DNA of 64,000 bases from Nocardioides sediminis. Its GTDB lineage: Bacteria > Actinomycetota > Actinomycetes > Propionibacteriales > Nocardioidaceae. Positions 26,566 to 36,157 of this stretch are shown here, one piece after another. The DNA lies in the NCBI RefSeq assembly GCF_003047295.1, contig NZ_PZYZ01000001.1:558001-622000 (forward strand). The letters run 5' to 3'. The notes under the pieces are model-generated. The model did no database searches, was not told the origin of the DNA, and saw only the letters and a list, made by a program, of their open reading frames with translations. Each line of letters begins with the position of its first letter. The first letter of the stretch is position 1. The position numbers and the translations under genes were made by a program.

Positions 26566-27929
26566 CGCTGGCCGACCACCTGACCAGCCGGACCGGGCCG
26601 CGGTTCGAGAGGTCCACGGACGCGCAGCGGCGCCTGCACGAGCTGGTCCCGGGCGGTGCCCACACCTACGCCCGCGGCTCCGACCAGTACCCGGAGGGCA
26701 TGGCCCCCGTCATCGCCCGGGGCCATGGTGCCCGCGTCGTCGACCTCGACGGCAACGAGTACGTCGAGTACGGCATGGGACTGCGCTCGGTGACCCTCGG
26801 CCACGGCTACGAGCCCGTGGTCGCCGCGGTGTCCGCCGCGATCGCCGAGGGCACCAGCTTCTCCCGACCGGGAGTGCTGGAGCTGGAGGCCGCCGAGACC
26901 TTCCTCGAGCAGGTTCCCGGCGCCGACATGGTCAAGTTCGCCAAGAACGGGTCGGACGCCACCACCGCGGCCGTCCGGCTCGCCCGCGCGGCCACCGGTC
27001 GCCGGCGGGTGGCCATCTGCCGCAGCCAACCGTTCTTCTCCACCGACGACTGGTTCATCGGCACCACGCCCATGTCGGCCGGGACGCTCGAGGAGGACCG
27101 GAGGCTGACGGTCACCTTCGACTACAACGACCTCGACTCGGTGCGTGCCGTGCTGGACGCCCACCCGGGAGACGTCGCGTGCGTGGTCCTGGAGGCCGCG
27201 ACCGCGCTCGCCGAGCCGGCACCCGGTTTCCTGGAGGGGCTGCGCGAGCTGGCCGACCGCGACGGGTTCGTGCTCGTGTTCGACGAGATGATCACCGGCA
27301 TGCGCTGGTCCCCGCACGGGGCGCAGCACGTCTACGGCGTACGCCCGGACCTCTCGACGTGGGGCAAGGCGCTCGGCAACGGGTTCCCGGTCTCCGCCCT
27401 GGCGGGACGACGTGAGCTGATGGAGCTCGGAGGCCTCCGGACGGACGCGGCCCGGGTCTTCCTGCTCTCCACCACCCACGGGCCGGAGACGTCCGGTCTC
27501 GCGGCCTACTTGGCGGTGGCCCGGGCCTACCGCGAGCGCGACGTGGTGGGCGAGATGGAGGAGGCGGGGACCGCCCTGGCGCGTGCCGTCACGGACGAGG
27601 TCGCCGCCGCGGGGATGGCGGACCACGTGCAGGTCCTCGGGAGACCGAGCTGCCTGGTCTTCACCACGCTCGACGCCGAGCGCCGCCCGTCCCAGGCCTA
27701 CCGGACGCTGTTCCTCCAGGAGCTCATCCGGAACGGGGTCCTGGGCCAGTCGTTCGTGGTCTCGGCCGCCCACACCGAGGACGACGTCGCCAGGACGGTG
27801 CGGGCGGTGGGGGAGGCGCTCGTGGTCTACCGCCGCGCGGTCGAGGCCGGGTCGGTCGAGGGGCTCCTCGTCGGCCGCCCGGTGGCCCCTGCCCTGCGTT
27901 CCCACGCGGCCCCGCGCCGCATCGACTGA
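26562..27929 (+). CDS. Class III aminotransferase, glutamate-1-semialdehyde aminomutase-like
   Basis: A 455-residue PLP enzyme of the glutamate-1-semialdehyde 2,1-aminomutase branch. It has GGAHTYARGSDQYPEG early, a GMGLRSVTLGHG segment, VFDEMITGMRW, and the PLP lysine in LSTWGKALGNGFP near residue 270. Its position between a deacetylase and a sugar epimerase argues against haem synthesis and for transamination of a sugar or small substituent in the polysaccharide locus. The exact substrate is unknown. GTG 26562 overlaps the PIG-L stop. Confidence 0.85.
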   Translation: MTLADHLTSRTGPRFERSTDAQRRLHELVPGGAHTYARGSDQYPEGMAPVIARGHGARVVDLDGNEYVEYGMGLRSVTLGHGYEPVVAAVSAAIAEGTSFSRPGVLELEAAETFLEQVPGADMVKFAKNGSDATTAAVRLARAATGRRRVAICRSQPFFSTDDWFIGTTPMSAGTLEEDRRLTVTFDYNDLDSVRAVLDAHPGDVACVVLEAATALAEPAPGFLEGLRELADRDGFVLVFDEMITGMRWSPHGAQHVYGVRPDLSTWGKALGNGFPVSALAGRRELMELGGLRTDAARVFLLSTTHGPETSGLAAYLAVARAYRERDVVGEMEEAGTALARAVTDEVAAAGMADHVQVLGRPSCLVFTTLDAERRPSQAYRTLFLQELIRNGVLGQSFVVSAAHTEDDVARTVRAVGEALVVYRRAVEAGSVEGLLVGRPVAPALRSHAAPRRID

Positions 27930-27947
27930 CAGCCCAAGGAGGTCAAC

Positions 27948-28970
27948 ATGTTGGTCCTGGTCGACGGAGACCGCGGTTACATCGGCGCGGTGCTGGTCCC
28001 GGTGCTGCTCGAGGCGGGCCACGACGTGGTCGGGCTCGACGCAGGCTGGTACGACGGCTGCGACTTCGGCCCGATGCCGGACGGGTACGAGTCGCGCACC
28101 GGCGACATCCGCGACCAGAAGCCCGAGGACCTCGAGGGCTTCGACGCGGTCGTGCACCTCGCCGCGATCTCGAACGACCCGGTGGGCCACCTCAACCCGG
28201 AAGCGACCTACTCGGTCAACGCCCACGGTGCGGCGCACATGGCCGAGGTCGCGAAGGCCGCCGGCGTGCCGCGCTTCCTCTTCTCCTCCTCGTGCTCCCT
28301 GTACGGCGCCGCCGGGGAGGCGCCCGTCACGGAGGACAGCGCGTTCAACCCGGTGACGCCCTACGGCGAGAGCAAGGTGATGGCCGAGCAGCTGATCTCC
28401 CGGCTCGCCGACGACGACTTCAGTCCGACCTACCTCCGCAACGCCACGGCGTACGGCTCCTCGCCACGGCTGCGTGCCGACATCGTCGTCAACAACCTGA
28501 CGGGGACGGCGTTCACGCGGGGAGAGGTGCGGCTGCAGAGCGACGGGTCGCCCTGGCGTCCGCTCGTGCACGTGCGGGACATCTCCGCGGCCTTCCTCGC
28601 CGCTCTCGAGGCCGATCGGGAGAGCGTGCACGACGAGGCGTTCAACGTGGGCCGGGACGAGGACGTCGTCCAGATCCGAACGATCGCCCTGGCGGTGTCC
28701 GAGCGGATGGGCGCGCCGGTGACCTTCGCCGAGGGCGCGGCCCCGGACAAGCGGGACTACCGCGTGGACTTCGGCAAGATCGGCCGGCTGCTGCCGGGGT
28801 TCCGGCCGGGGTGGACCGTGCCCGACGGCATCGACGAGCTCGCCGGGGACATGGAGCGCTTCGGGCTCGTGGCGGAGGACTTCGAGGGTCCGCGGTTCGT
28901 CCGGCTCGAGAAGGTCAACCAGCTGCGGTCCCGGGGCGAGCTCGACGACCTGCTCGTCGCGAGGCGCTGA
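27948..28970 (+). CDS. NAD-dependent epimerase/dehydratase (extended SDR)
   Basis: A 340-residue extended SDR acting on a nucleotide sugar. The nucleotide motif is GDRGYIG at residue 7 (first glycine pattern G-x-x-G-x-x-G kept), LAAISNDP follows, SSSCSLYG holds the catalytic serine, and YGESK is the Tyr-Lys pair. The ATG is preceded by a strong AAGGAGG ribosome site, unlike the overlapping starts of its neighbours. It could be an epimerase, a 4,6-dehydratase or a reductase. [13 protein letters not shown] is the usual substrate-domain segment. The stop is adjacent to the GTG of the next gene. Confidence 0.86.
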   Translation: MLVLVDGDRGYIGAVLVPVLLEAGHDVVGLDAGWYDGCDFGPMPDGYESRTGDIRDQKPEDLEGFDAVVHLAAISNDPVGHLNPEATYSVNAHGAAHMAEVAKAAGVPRFLFSSSCSLYGAAGEAPVTEDSAFNPVTPYGESKVMAEQLISRLADDDFSPTYLRNATAYGSSPRLRADIVVNNLTGTAFTRGEVRLQSDGSPWRPLVHVRDISAAFLAALEADRESVHDEAFNVGRDEDVVQIRTIALAVSERMGAPVTFAEGAAPDKRDYRVDFGKIGRLLPGFRPGWTVPDGIDELAGDMERFGLVAEDFEGPRFVRLEKVNQLRSRGELDDLLVARR

Positions 28971-30257
28971 GTGACGTCCGACCTGGCCGCGCGCATGCGC
29001 GCGCGCATGGAGCGGCTCTACCCCCTGTGCCGCAGCATCACGGGGGAGGGCGTACGACGCACGCTCGACGTGGTCGCCGAGACGGTGCTGCTGGAGCGGC
29101 ACGCGGTGCCCTCGGGCACGCAGGCCCACGACTGGACGGTCAACGACGAGTGGACCGTGCGCGACGCGTGGATCGCCGACGCCACCGGGCGCCGGGTCGT
29201 CGACTTCCGGGCGCACAACCTGCACCTGGTGAGCTACAGCGTCCCCGTGAGGACGACGATGACCCTCGCCGAGCTGCGGCCGCACCTGCACACGCTGCCC
29301 GAGCACCCGGACTGGATCCCCTACCGGACCACCTACTACCACCGGACGTGGGGCTTCTGCCTGGCCCAGCGCCGGCTCGACGCGATGGCCGAGGCCGGCG
29401 ACGAGGCGTCCTACGAGGTGGTCGTCGACACCACCCTCGAGCCCGGCGAGCTCACCTGGGGCGAGCTGGTCATCCCGGGGGAGTCCACGGACGAGGTCCT
29501 GGTCAGCGCCCACGTGTGCCACCCGTCGCTGGCCAACGACAACTTGTCCGGCATCACCGTGGCCACCGAGCTCGCCGCGACGCTCGCGGCCAGGCCGCAC
29601 CGACGCTGGACCTACCGGTTCCTCTTCGCGCCGGGCACGATCGGCTCGATCACCTGGCTCAGCCAGAACCCGGACCGGGTCCCCTCGGTCCGGCACGGTC
29701 TCGTGCTGACCGGGCTGGGTGGCCCGGGAGGGCTGGTCTACAAGCGCACCCGGCGCGGCGACCGGCCGGTCGACCGGGCGGCCGCCCACGTGGTGACCCG
29801 CCGGGAGGGCGAGGTCCGCGACTACTCGCCGTACGGCTATGACGAGCGGCAGTACAACGCCCTCGGCTTCGACCTCGCCGTCGGGCGGCTGTCGCGCACG
29901 CCGCACGGGGAGTACCCCGAGTACCACACCTCGGCCGACGACCTGGCGTTCGTCACCGACGACCAGCTCGTGGAGGCGTACGACGCCACGCTGGCGATCA
30001 TCGACGTCCTCGAGCGCGACCGCGCCTACCGCAACCTGAGCCCGTACGGAGAGCCGCAGCTGGGCAAGCGTGGTCTCTACCCGACCACCGGGGGCCGGGC
30101 CGCGTCGGACGCCGTGATGGCGATGCTGTGGACGCTGGCCTGCTCCGACGGCAGCACCTCCCTGCTCGACATCGCGGAGCGGGCCGGCCTGGACTTCGCC
30201 CGGCTGGACGCGGCCGCCTCGGACCTCGTCGCGGGCGGTCTCCTCGCGCCCGAGTGA
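28971..30257 (+). CDS. DUF4910/M28-like aminopeptidase-fold protein with C-terminal winged-helix
   Basis: A 428-residue protein of the DUF2172/DUF4910 group. Residues about 150-345 have a zinc-peptidase-like core with HVCHPSLANDNLSG (His and Asp ligand candidates), GTIGSI and EYPEYHTSADD, as in M28 aminopeptidases. A C-terminal region (about 350-428) looks like the small helix-turn-helix domain of this family. Such proteins recur in polysaccharide loci together with C-methyltransferases, RfbF and GSA-aminomutase-like enzymes, but their reaction is not established as far as I know. GTG 28971 follows the upstream TGA directly. It is the last gene before a change of function in the window. Confidence 0.8.
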   Translation: MTSDLAARMRARMERLYPLCRSITGEGVRRTLDVVAETVLLERHAVPSGTQAHDWTVNDEWTVRDAWIADATGRRVVDFRAHNLHLVSYSVPVRTTMTLAELRPHLHTLPEHPDWIPYRTTYYHRTWGFCLAQRRLDAMAEAGDEASYEVVVDTTLEPGELTWGELVIPGESTDEVLVSAHVCHPSLANDNLSGITVATELAATLAARPHRRWTYRFLFAPGTIGSITWLSQNPDRVPSVRHGLVLTGLGGPGGLVYKRTRRGDRPVDRAAAHVVTRREGEVRDYSPYGYDERQYNALGFDLAVGRLSRTPHGEYPEYHTSADDLAFVTDDQLVEAYDATLAIIDVLERDRAYRNLSPYGEPQLGKRGLYPTTGGRAASDAVMAMLWTLACSDGSTSLLDIAERAGLDFARLDAAASDLVAGGLLAPE

Positions 30258-30295
30258 CGCGGCCGCCGACGGGCGAGCGTTGCCCGGAGCGACAC

Positions 30296-30311
30296 GTCTC
30301 GCCGGCGAGAC
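30296..30311. promoter_or_regulatory. 16-bp perfect palindrome upstream of NAD-GDH
   Basis: GTCTCGCCGGCGAGAC is a perfect palindrome centred 62 bp before the glutamate dehydrogenase start and ending 19 bp before its predicted -35 box. It may be a dimeric-regulator operator, or a hairpin ending the polysaccharide transcript 38 bp after the last stop. No U-run follows. Confidence 0.45.
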
Positions 30312-30330
30312 ACGCGCGGCCGACCCCGTG

Positions 30331-30359
30331 TTGTCCCCGTCACAGCCGGGTCCTAGTGT
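30331..30359 (+). promoter_or_regulatory. Promoter of NAD-glutamate dehydrogenase gene (leaderless)
   Basis: TTGTCC (30331-30336), a 17-bp spacer and TAGTGT (30354-30359) form a good housekeeping-type promoter. Only 6 bp separate the -10 box from the GTG, so transcription would begin at or next to the start codon. No ribosome site is present, consistent with a leaderless mRNA. Confidence 0.65.
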
Positions 30360-30365
30360 CAGAGC

Positions 30366-33300
30366 GTGCTCACCACGCTCGAGGACGACAAAGCCGAACT
30401 GCTCACCCGGGCCGCCGACGCGGCACGTCACTCCAAGGGCACGGGAGGGCCCTCCCACGACCAGGTCGAGGACCTCCTCGTGGCCTACTACCGGCACGTC
30501 GCCGCCGAGGACATCGTGGACCGCGGTCCCGAGGACCTCTACGGCGCGCTGGCCTCCCACCACCGCCTCGCCCAGGCACGGCCGCAGGGCACCTCGGCCG
30601 TGCGGGTCGTGACCCCGACGCTCGTCGACTCCGGCTGGTCGGCGGCGGGCCACTCGGTCGTGGAGGTCGTCACCGACGACATGCCCTTCCTCGTCGACTC
30701 GGTGACGATGGAGCTGGCCCGGCTCGAGCACGACGTGCACGTGGTGATCCACCCGCAGTTCCAGGTGACGCGCGACATCACGGGCGCCCTGCAGACCGTG
30801 TGCGCCCTGGAGGAGGGCGTGGTCGAGGACGCGTCCTCCGACACGATCAACGAGTCGTGGATGCACGTGGAGATCGACCGCGTCGTCGACGAGGACGACG
30901 TGGCGCAGATCGAGCAGTGCCTGCAGCAGGTCCTCCGCGACGTGCGCGAGGCGGTGGAGGACTGGGGCAAGATGCGCGACCGCGCCCTGGGCGTCATCGA
31001 CGAGCTCGCCGCCGACCCGCCGCCGCTCGAGGAGACCGAGCTCAGCGAGGGGGCGGAGTTCATCCGCTGGCTCGCCGACGACCACTTCACCTTCCTCGGC
31101 TACCGCGAGTACCGCCTCGAGGAGGACGGCGAGGACCTCCTGCTGCGTGCGCTCCCCGGCACCGGCCTCGGCATCCTGCGCGCCGACCAGGACATGTCGG
31201 AGTCCTTCGGCAAGCTGCCCGCGCTCGTGCGCGAGAAGGCGCGCGAGAAGACGCTGCTGGTCCTGGCCAAGGCCAACTCGCGGGCCACGGTGCACCGTCC
31301 GGCCTACCTCGACTACGTGGGCGTCAAGACCTTCGACGCGCAGGGCGAGGTGGTGGGGGAGCGGCGCTTCCTCGGCCTCTTCTCGAGCGCCGCCTACACC
31401 GAGTCGGTGGCGCGGGTCCCGCTGCTGCGCGACAAGGTCGACACGGTCATGCGCCACGTCGGGTTCGACCCGCGCAGCCACGCCGGCAAGGCCCTGATGG
31501 ACACCTTGGAGAACTACCCGCGCGACGAGCTCTTCCACACGCCGGCCGACGAGCTGGCGCAGACCGCACAGGCGGTCATGTACGCCCGCGAGCGCCGCCA
31601 GCTGCGCCTCTTCGTCCGCCGTGACACCTACGGCCGCTACGTCTCGGTGCTCGTCTACCTGCCCCGCGACCGCTACAACACCACGGTCCGCGAGCGCTTC
31701 TCCCAGATCCTCAAGGACCGGCTCCGCGGGGACAGCGTCGAGTTCACCGCCCGCGTCAACGAGGCCACGACGGCGCGCGTCCACTTCGTCGTCCACCCGC
31801 GCAAGGGCGAGGTCGTGCCGGACGTCGACGTGGCCGACCTCGAGCGGCGGATGGTGGAGGCGTCCCGCTCGTGGCGCGACGACTTCACGGCCGCCGTCGT
31901 CACCGAGTACGGCGAGGAGCGCGGCTCGCGGCTGGCCCGCCGCTGGGTCAACGCGTTCCCCGAGGCCTACAAGGAGGACTTCAACCCCCGCCAGGGCGCC
32001 GCCGACCTCGGCCGGATCGAGGCGATCGAGGGCGAGGAGGGCATCGACCTGGCCCTCTTCGAGCAGGTCGACGCCGGTCGCGGCGAGGCCCGGCTCAAGG
32101 TGTTCCGCATCGGCCCCCCGCTGTCGCTGAGCGGCGTGCTGCCGATGCTCTCCTCGATGGGCGTCGAGGTCGTCGACGAGCGCCCCTACACGCTCGAGGG
32201 ACTGGGGCGGGAGTCCTACGTCTACGAGTTCGGCCTGCGCTACGGCCGCCAGCTCCCCGTGGCCGCCCGCGACCTCTTCTCCGACGCCCTGCGCGCCGTG
32301 TGGGACGGCCGCAACGAGACCGACGGCTTCAACTCGCTCGTGCTCGGCGCCGGGTTGACGTGGCGCCAGGCCACGGTCCTGCGCGCCTACGCCAAGTACA
32401 TGCGCCAGGGCAACACCCCGTTCGCGCTCGACTACATCGAAGGTGCGCTGGCCAGCAACGTCGACATCACCCGTCTGCTGGTCCAGCTCTTCGAGGCGCG
32501 CTTCGACCCCGTCGGCGGGGTCCCCGCCGACGACGGCCAGCGCGCCGCGCGCGTCGCCAAGGTCGAGGAGCGGCTGGGCCGGGCGCTGGACGACGTGGTC
32601 AGCCTCGACCACGACCGCATCCTCCGGTCCTACCTGACCCACATCCGCGCCACGCTGCGCACCAACTACTTCCAGACAGGGAAGGACGGCGGGCTACACC
32701 CCTACATGAGCTTCAAGCTCGAGCCGTCGTCCATCCCCGAGCTCCCCGAGCCGCGGCCGAAGTACGAGATCTTCGTCTACTCCCCACGCGTCGAGGGCGT
32801 GCACCTGCGCTTCGGCGCCGTCGCGCGCGGAGGCCTGCGTTGGTCGGACCGTCGCGACGACTTCCGCACCGAGGTGCTGGGCCTGGTCAAGGCGCAGATG
32901 GTCAAGAACACCGTCATCGTCCCGGTCGGCGCCAAGGGCGGCTTCTTCTGCAAGCAGCTGCCCGACAGCAGCGACCGCGACGCCTGGCTTGCCGAGGGTG
33001 TCGCCTGCTACACGACCTTCATCTCCGGGCTGCTCGACATCACGGACAACCTGGTCGAGGGGCGGACGGTGCCGCCCGAGGACGTCGTGCGCCACGACGG
33101 CGACGACTCCTACCTCGTCGTCGCCGCCGACAAGGGCACCGCGACCTTCTCCGACATCGCCAACGGCGTCGCCAAGGACTACGGCTTCTGGCTCGGCGAC
33201 GCCTTCGCCTCCGGCGGGTCGGTGGGCTACGACCACAAGGCGATGGGCATCACCGCCCGCGGCGCCTGGGTCTCGGTGCAGCGCCACTTCCGCGAGCGCG

Positions 33301-35240
33301 GCATCGACTGCCAGGCCGAGGACTTCACCGCCGTGGGCATCGGCGACATGTCCGGCGACGTCTTCGGCAACGGCATGCTCTGCTCCGAGCACACCCGCCT
33401 GGTCGCGGCCTTCGACCACCGCGACATCTTCATCGATCCCGACCCGGACGCCGCGTCGTCGTACGCCGAGCGCAAGCGGCTCTTCGAGATGCCCCGGTCG
33501 AGCTGGCAGGACTACGACGAGACGCTCATCTCCGAGGGCGGCGGGGTCTGGTCGCGCTCGCTCAAGTCGATCCCCGTCCACGACGCCGTACGCCGCGCGC
33601 TCGGCCTCGCCGAAGGGGTCAAGGCCCTCACGCCCGCCGAGCTGATGAAGGCGATCCTGCTCGCGCCCGTCGACCTGCTGTGGAACGGCGGGATCGGCAC
33701 CTACGTGAAGTCCTCGGAGGAGACGCACTCCGACGCCGGCGACAAGGCCAACGACGCGATCCGCGTCAACGGCGAGGACCTGCGGGCCAAGTGCGTCGGC
33801 GAGGGCGGCAACCTGGGCCTGACCCAGCTCGGCCGCATCGAGTACGCCCGGTTCGGCGCCGACGGGGACGGCGGGCGCATCAACACCGACTTCATCGACA
33901 ACTCCGCCGGCGTGGACACCTCCGACCACGAGGTCAACATCAAGGTGCTGCTCGACAAGGTGGTCGCCGACGGCGACATGACCGGCAAGCAGCGCAACGT
34001 CCTGCTGGCGGAGATGACCGACGAGGTCGCCGAGCTCGTGCTGCGCGACAACTACGAGCAGAACCTCGCACTGGCCAACGCCGCCGCCCACGCGAAGCCC
34101 CTGCTGCATGTGCACGAGGACTGGATGAAGCAGCTCGAGCAGCGCGGGGTGCTCAACCGCGAGCTCGAGGGCCTGCCCACCTCCCGCCAGGTGCGCCGCC
34201 GCCTCGACCGGGAGCAGGGCCTGTCCGTGCCGGAGCTCTCGGTGCTGCTCGCCTGGACCAAGATCGTGCTCGCCGACGAGCTGCTGGCCTCCGACCTGCC
34301 CGACGACCCCTACCTGCGCGAGGACCTGCTGGCCTACTTCCCCCAGCGGATGCACCCCGAGCACGTCGGCGCCATGGAGCAGCACCCGCTGCGGCGCGAG
34401 ATCATCGTGACCCAGGTCGTCAACGACCTCGTCAACGGCGCCGGCATGACCTTCTGGCCGCGGCTGGCGGGCGAGACCGGAGCATCGCCGGCCGACCTGA
34501 CCCGGGCCAACTTCGTGGCCCGCGAGATCTTCGGCTCGCTGCCGCTGCGCAAGGAGATCGCGTCGTACGACAACGTGGTCCCGGCCGAGCGGCAGACCCG
34601 GATGCGGATCGAGATGCGCACCCTCGTGGAGCGCGCATCGCGGTGGCTGATCAACAACCGCAGGCCCCCGCTCGACTCGCAGGCGACCGTGGAGTTCTTC
34701 CGCGGGCGCGTGCAGGAGGTGATGGCCGAGCTGCCCGGCATCATGAGCGGCCGCGAGGCCGACGGGTTCACCGCCCGCCGCGAGCGGCTCAGCAGCCAGG
34801 GGGTCCCCGAGGACCTGGCCACCCGGGTGGCGGTGCTCGCCCCGGCCTACGCCCTGCTCGGCATCGTCGAGACGGCGGAGGAGCAGTCGGTGTCGCCGGT
34901 GGAGGTGGCGCGGGTGCACTTCGCGCTCGGCGAGCGGCTCGGCCTGCCGGCTCTGGTCGACCGCATCTTCGCGCTGCCCCGCGAGGACAGGTGGCAGACG
35001 ATGGCCCGCGCGACGCTGCGCGACGACCTCTACGCCGTGCACCAGCAGCTCACCGCGGCGGTGCTGTCGACGACCTCGGCGGAGGACTCCGCGACCGGGC
35101 GGGTCGCCGAGTGGGAGGACGCCGACACCGAGCGGATCGCTCGCACGGCCCACACGCTGGACCAGATCTGCCGCGACGAGGCCGACCTCGCCCGGCTCTC
35201 GGTGGGACTGAGGGTGGTGCGCGCGCTGCTCGGACGCTGA
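30366..35240 (+). CDS. gdhB: NAD-specific glutamate dehydrogenase, large (about 180 kDa) type
   Basis: A 1624-residue enzyme of the large NAD-GDH class known from Streptomyces clavuligerus, Caulobacter and Pseudomonas, which deaminates glutamate to 2-oxoglutarate and ammonium. The long N-terminal regulatory half (about residues 1-700, with MPFLVDSVTMEL early) precedes the catalytic core. In the core, RGGLRWSDRRDDFRTEVLGL is followed by VPVGAKGGFFCKQLP with the substrate lysine, then GIGDMSGDVFGNGML and the nucleotide domain. The C-terminal region is mostly helical. The GTG start sits 6 bp after a -10 box. The gene stands alone and is probably controlled by nitrogen or carbon supply; the palindrome upstream is a candidate operator. 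Confidence 0.93.
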   Translation: MLTTLEDDKAELLTRAADAARHSKGTGGPSHDQVEDLLVAYYRHVAAEDIVDRGPEDLYGALASHHRLAQARPQGTSAVRVVTPTLVDSGWSAAGHSVVEVVTDDMPFLVDSVTMELARLEHDVHVVIHPQFQVTRDITGALQTVCALEEGVVEDASSDTINESWMHVEIDRVVDEDDVAQIEQCLQQVLRDVREAVEDWGKMRDRALGVIDELAADPPPLEETELSEGAEFIRWLADDHFTFLGYREYRLEEDGEDLLLRALPGTGLGILRADQDMSESFGKLPALVREKAREKTLLVLAKANSRATVHRPAYLDYVGVKTFDAQGEVVGERRFLGLFSSAAYTESVARVPLLRDKVDTVMRHVGFDPRSHAGKALMDTLENYPRDELFHTPADELAQTAQAVMYARERRQLRLFVRRDTYGRYVSVLVYLPRDRYNTTVRERFSQILKDRLRGDSVEFTARVNEATTARVHFVVHPRKGEVVPDVDVADLERRMVEASRSWRDDFTAAVVTEYGEERGSRLARRWVNAFPEAYKEDFNPRQGAADLGRIEAIEGEEGIDLALFEQVDAGRGEARLKVFRIGPPLSLSGVLPMLSSMGVEVVDERPYTLEGLGRESYVYEFGLRYGRQLPVAARDLFSDALRAVWDGRNETDGFNSLVLGAGLTWRQATVLRAYAKYMRQGNTPFALDYIEGALASNVDITRLLVQLFEARFDPVGGVPADDGQRAARVAKVEERLGRALDDVVSLDHDRILRSYLTHIRATLRTNYFQTGKDGGLHPYMSFKLEPSSIPELPEPRPKYEIFVYSPRVEGVHLRFGAVARGGLRWSDRRDDFRTEVLGLVKAQMVKNTVIVPVGAKGGFFCKQLPDSSDRDAWLAEGVACYTTFISGLLDITDNLVEGRTVPPEDVVRHDGDDSYLVVAADKGTATFSDIANGVAKDYGFWLGDAFASGGSVGYDHKAMGITARGAWVSVQRHFRERGIDCQAEDFTAVGIGDMSGDVFGNGMLCSEHTRLVAAFDHRDIFIDPDPDAASSYAERKRLFEMPRSSWQDYDETLISEGGGVWSRSLKSIPVHDAVRRALGLAEGVKALTPAELMKAILLAPVDLLWNGGIGTYVKSSEETHSDAGDKANDAIRVNGEDLRAKCVGEGGNLGLTQLGRIEYARFGADGDGGRINTDFIDNSAGVDTSDHEVNIKVLLDKVVADGDMTGKQRNVLLAEMTDEVAELVLRDNYEQNLALANAAAHAKPLLHVHEDWMKQLEQRGVLNRELEGLPTSRQVRRRLDREQGLSVPELSVLLAWTKIVLADELLASDLPDDPYLREDLLAYFPQRMHPEHVGAMEQHPLRREIIVTQVVNDLVNGAGMTFWPRLAGETGASPADLTRANFVAREIFGSLPLRKEIASYDNVVPAERQTRMRIEMRTLVERASRWLINNRRPPLDSQATVEFFRGRVQEVMAELPGIMSGREADGFTARRERLSSQGVPEDLATRVAVLAPAYALLGIVETAEEQSVSPVEVARVHFALGERLGLPALVDRIFALPREDRWQTMARATLRDDLYAVHQQLTAAVLSTTSAEDSATGRVAEWEDADTERIARTAHTLDQICRDEADLARLSVGLRVVRALLGR

Positions 35241-35259
35241 CGTCGCGGACCGCTAGCCT
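35230..35259 (+). promoter_or_regulatory. Promoter of the ABC exporter operon (leaderless)
   Basis: TCGGAC (35230-35235), an 18-bp spacer and TAGCCT (35254-35259) lie 7 bp before the ATG. The -35 box is inside the end of the GDH gene. No ribosome site is visible, so leaderless translation is likely. Confidence 0.55.
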
Positions 35260-35266
35260 CTCCGGC

Positions 35267-36157
35267 ATGGCGGCGATCGAGGTCCGTGACCTCTCGAAGT
35301 CCTACGGGGACGTGCGGGCCGTCGACGGCGTCTCCTTCGAGGTGCCCGACGGCGAGTTCTTCGGGATCATCGGGCCCAACGGGGCGGGCAAGACGACCAC
35401 GCTGGAGATCATCGAGGGGCTGCGCCGTCCGGACTCCGGCGACGTGGTGCTGCTCGGCGAGCGCCCGTGGCCGCGCAACCCGCGGCTGCTGCCGCGCATC
35501 GGCGTGCAGCTCCAGGCATCCTCGTTCTTCGAGCGGCTCACCGCCCGCGAGCAGATCCACACCTTCGCCTCCTTGTACGCCGTCCCGGGCGCGACGGCCG
35601 ACGAGTGGCTCGAACGGGTCGGGCTCGTCGACAAGGCGGACACGCGTGTGGAGGACCTGTCCGGCGGGCAGAACAAGCGCCTGTCCATCGCGTGCGCGCT
35701 GGTCCACGACCCCGAGGTGGTCTTCCTCGACGAGCCGACCGCGGCGCTGGACCCCCAGGCCCGGCGCAACCTGTGGGACCTGCTGTCCGGGCTCAACGAG
35801 TCGGGACGCACGGTGGTGCTCACCACCCACTACATGGACGAGGCCGAGGTCCTGTGCGACCGGGTCGCGATCCTGGACCACGGCCGGCTGCTCGAGCTCG
35901 ACTCGCCGCGGGCGCTGATCCGGGGGCTCGAGCGACCGACCCGCATCACCGTCCCGGGCGACCTCGCCGGGCTGGACGGCGTACCGGACCTCGAGCACCT
36001 CGAGCAGACCCCGGATGGGGTCGAGCTGACCACCGCGCGGCCGGCGGCGGTGCTCGACGCGCTGGCGCGCCTGGACCGGCTGCACGGCATCGCGGTGGCC
36101 GGCGGCACGCTGGAGGACGTCTTCCTCGAGGTCACCGGGCGGGAGTACCGCGCGTGA
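35267..36157 (+). CDS. ABC transporter ATP-binding protein
   Basis: A 296-residue ABC-2 type ATPase. It carries Walker A GPNGAGKT near residue 39, the Q-loop LQAS, the signature LSGGQNKR, Walker B VVFLDEPTAALD and the switch histidine in LTTHYMDEAE. The C-terminal 80 residues form the small accessory domain of drug/lipid exporter ATPases (DrrA-like). It pairs with the permease that starts by GTGA overlap. The substrate is unknown; exporters of this class carry drugs, lipids or polysaccharides. Confidence 0.92.
   Translation: MAAIEVRDLSKSYGDVRAVDGVSFEVPDGEFFGIIGPNGAGKTTTLEIIEGLRRPDSGDVVLLGERPWPRNPRLLPRIGVQLQASSFFERLTAREQIHTFASLYAVPGATADEWLERVGLVDKADTRVEDLSGGQNKRLSIACALVHDPEVVFLDEPTAALDPQARRNLWDLLSGLNESGRTVVLTTHYMDEAEVLCDRVAILDHGRLLELDSPRALIRGLERPTRITVPGDLAGLDGVPDLEHLEQTPDGVELTTARPAAVLDALARLDRLHGIAVAGGTLEDVFLEVTGREYRA

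Noticed and set aside
26562..27929. Calling the PLP enzyme HemL of haem synthesis
   Set aside because: It lies inside a sugar locus, coupled to a PIG-L deacetylase and an SDR, away from any haem gene. Many sugar-locus paralogues share the same fold.
26418..32642. A minus-strand open frame of more than 2000 codons opposite the polysaccharide and GDH genes
   Set aside because: It is antisense to five clear genes, has no recognisable domain, and is rich in Arg/Gly/His/Val as expected for an opposite-strand frame in very GC-rich DNA.
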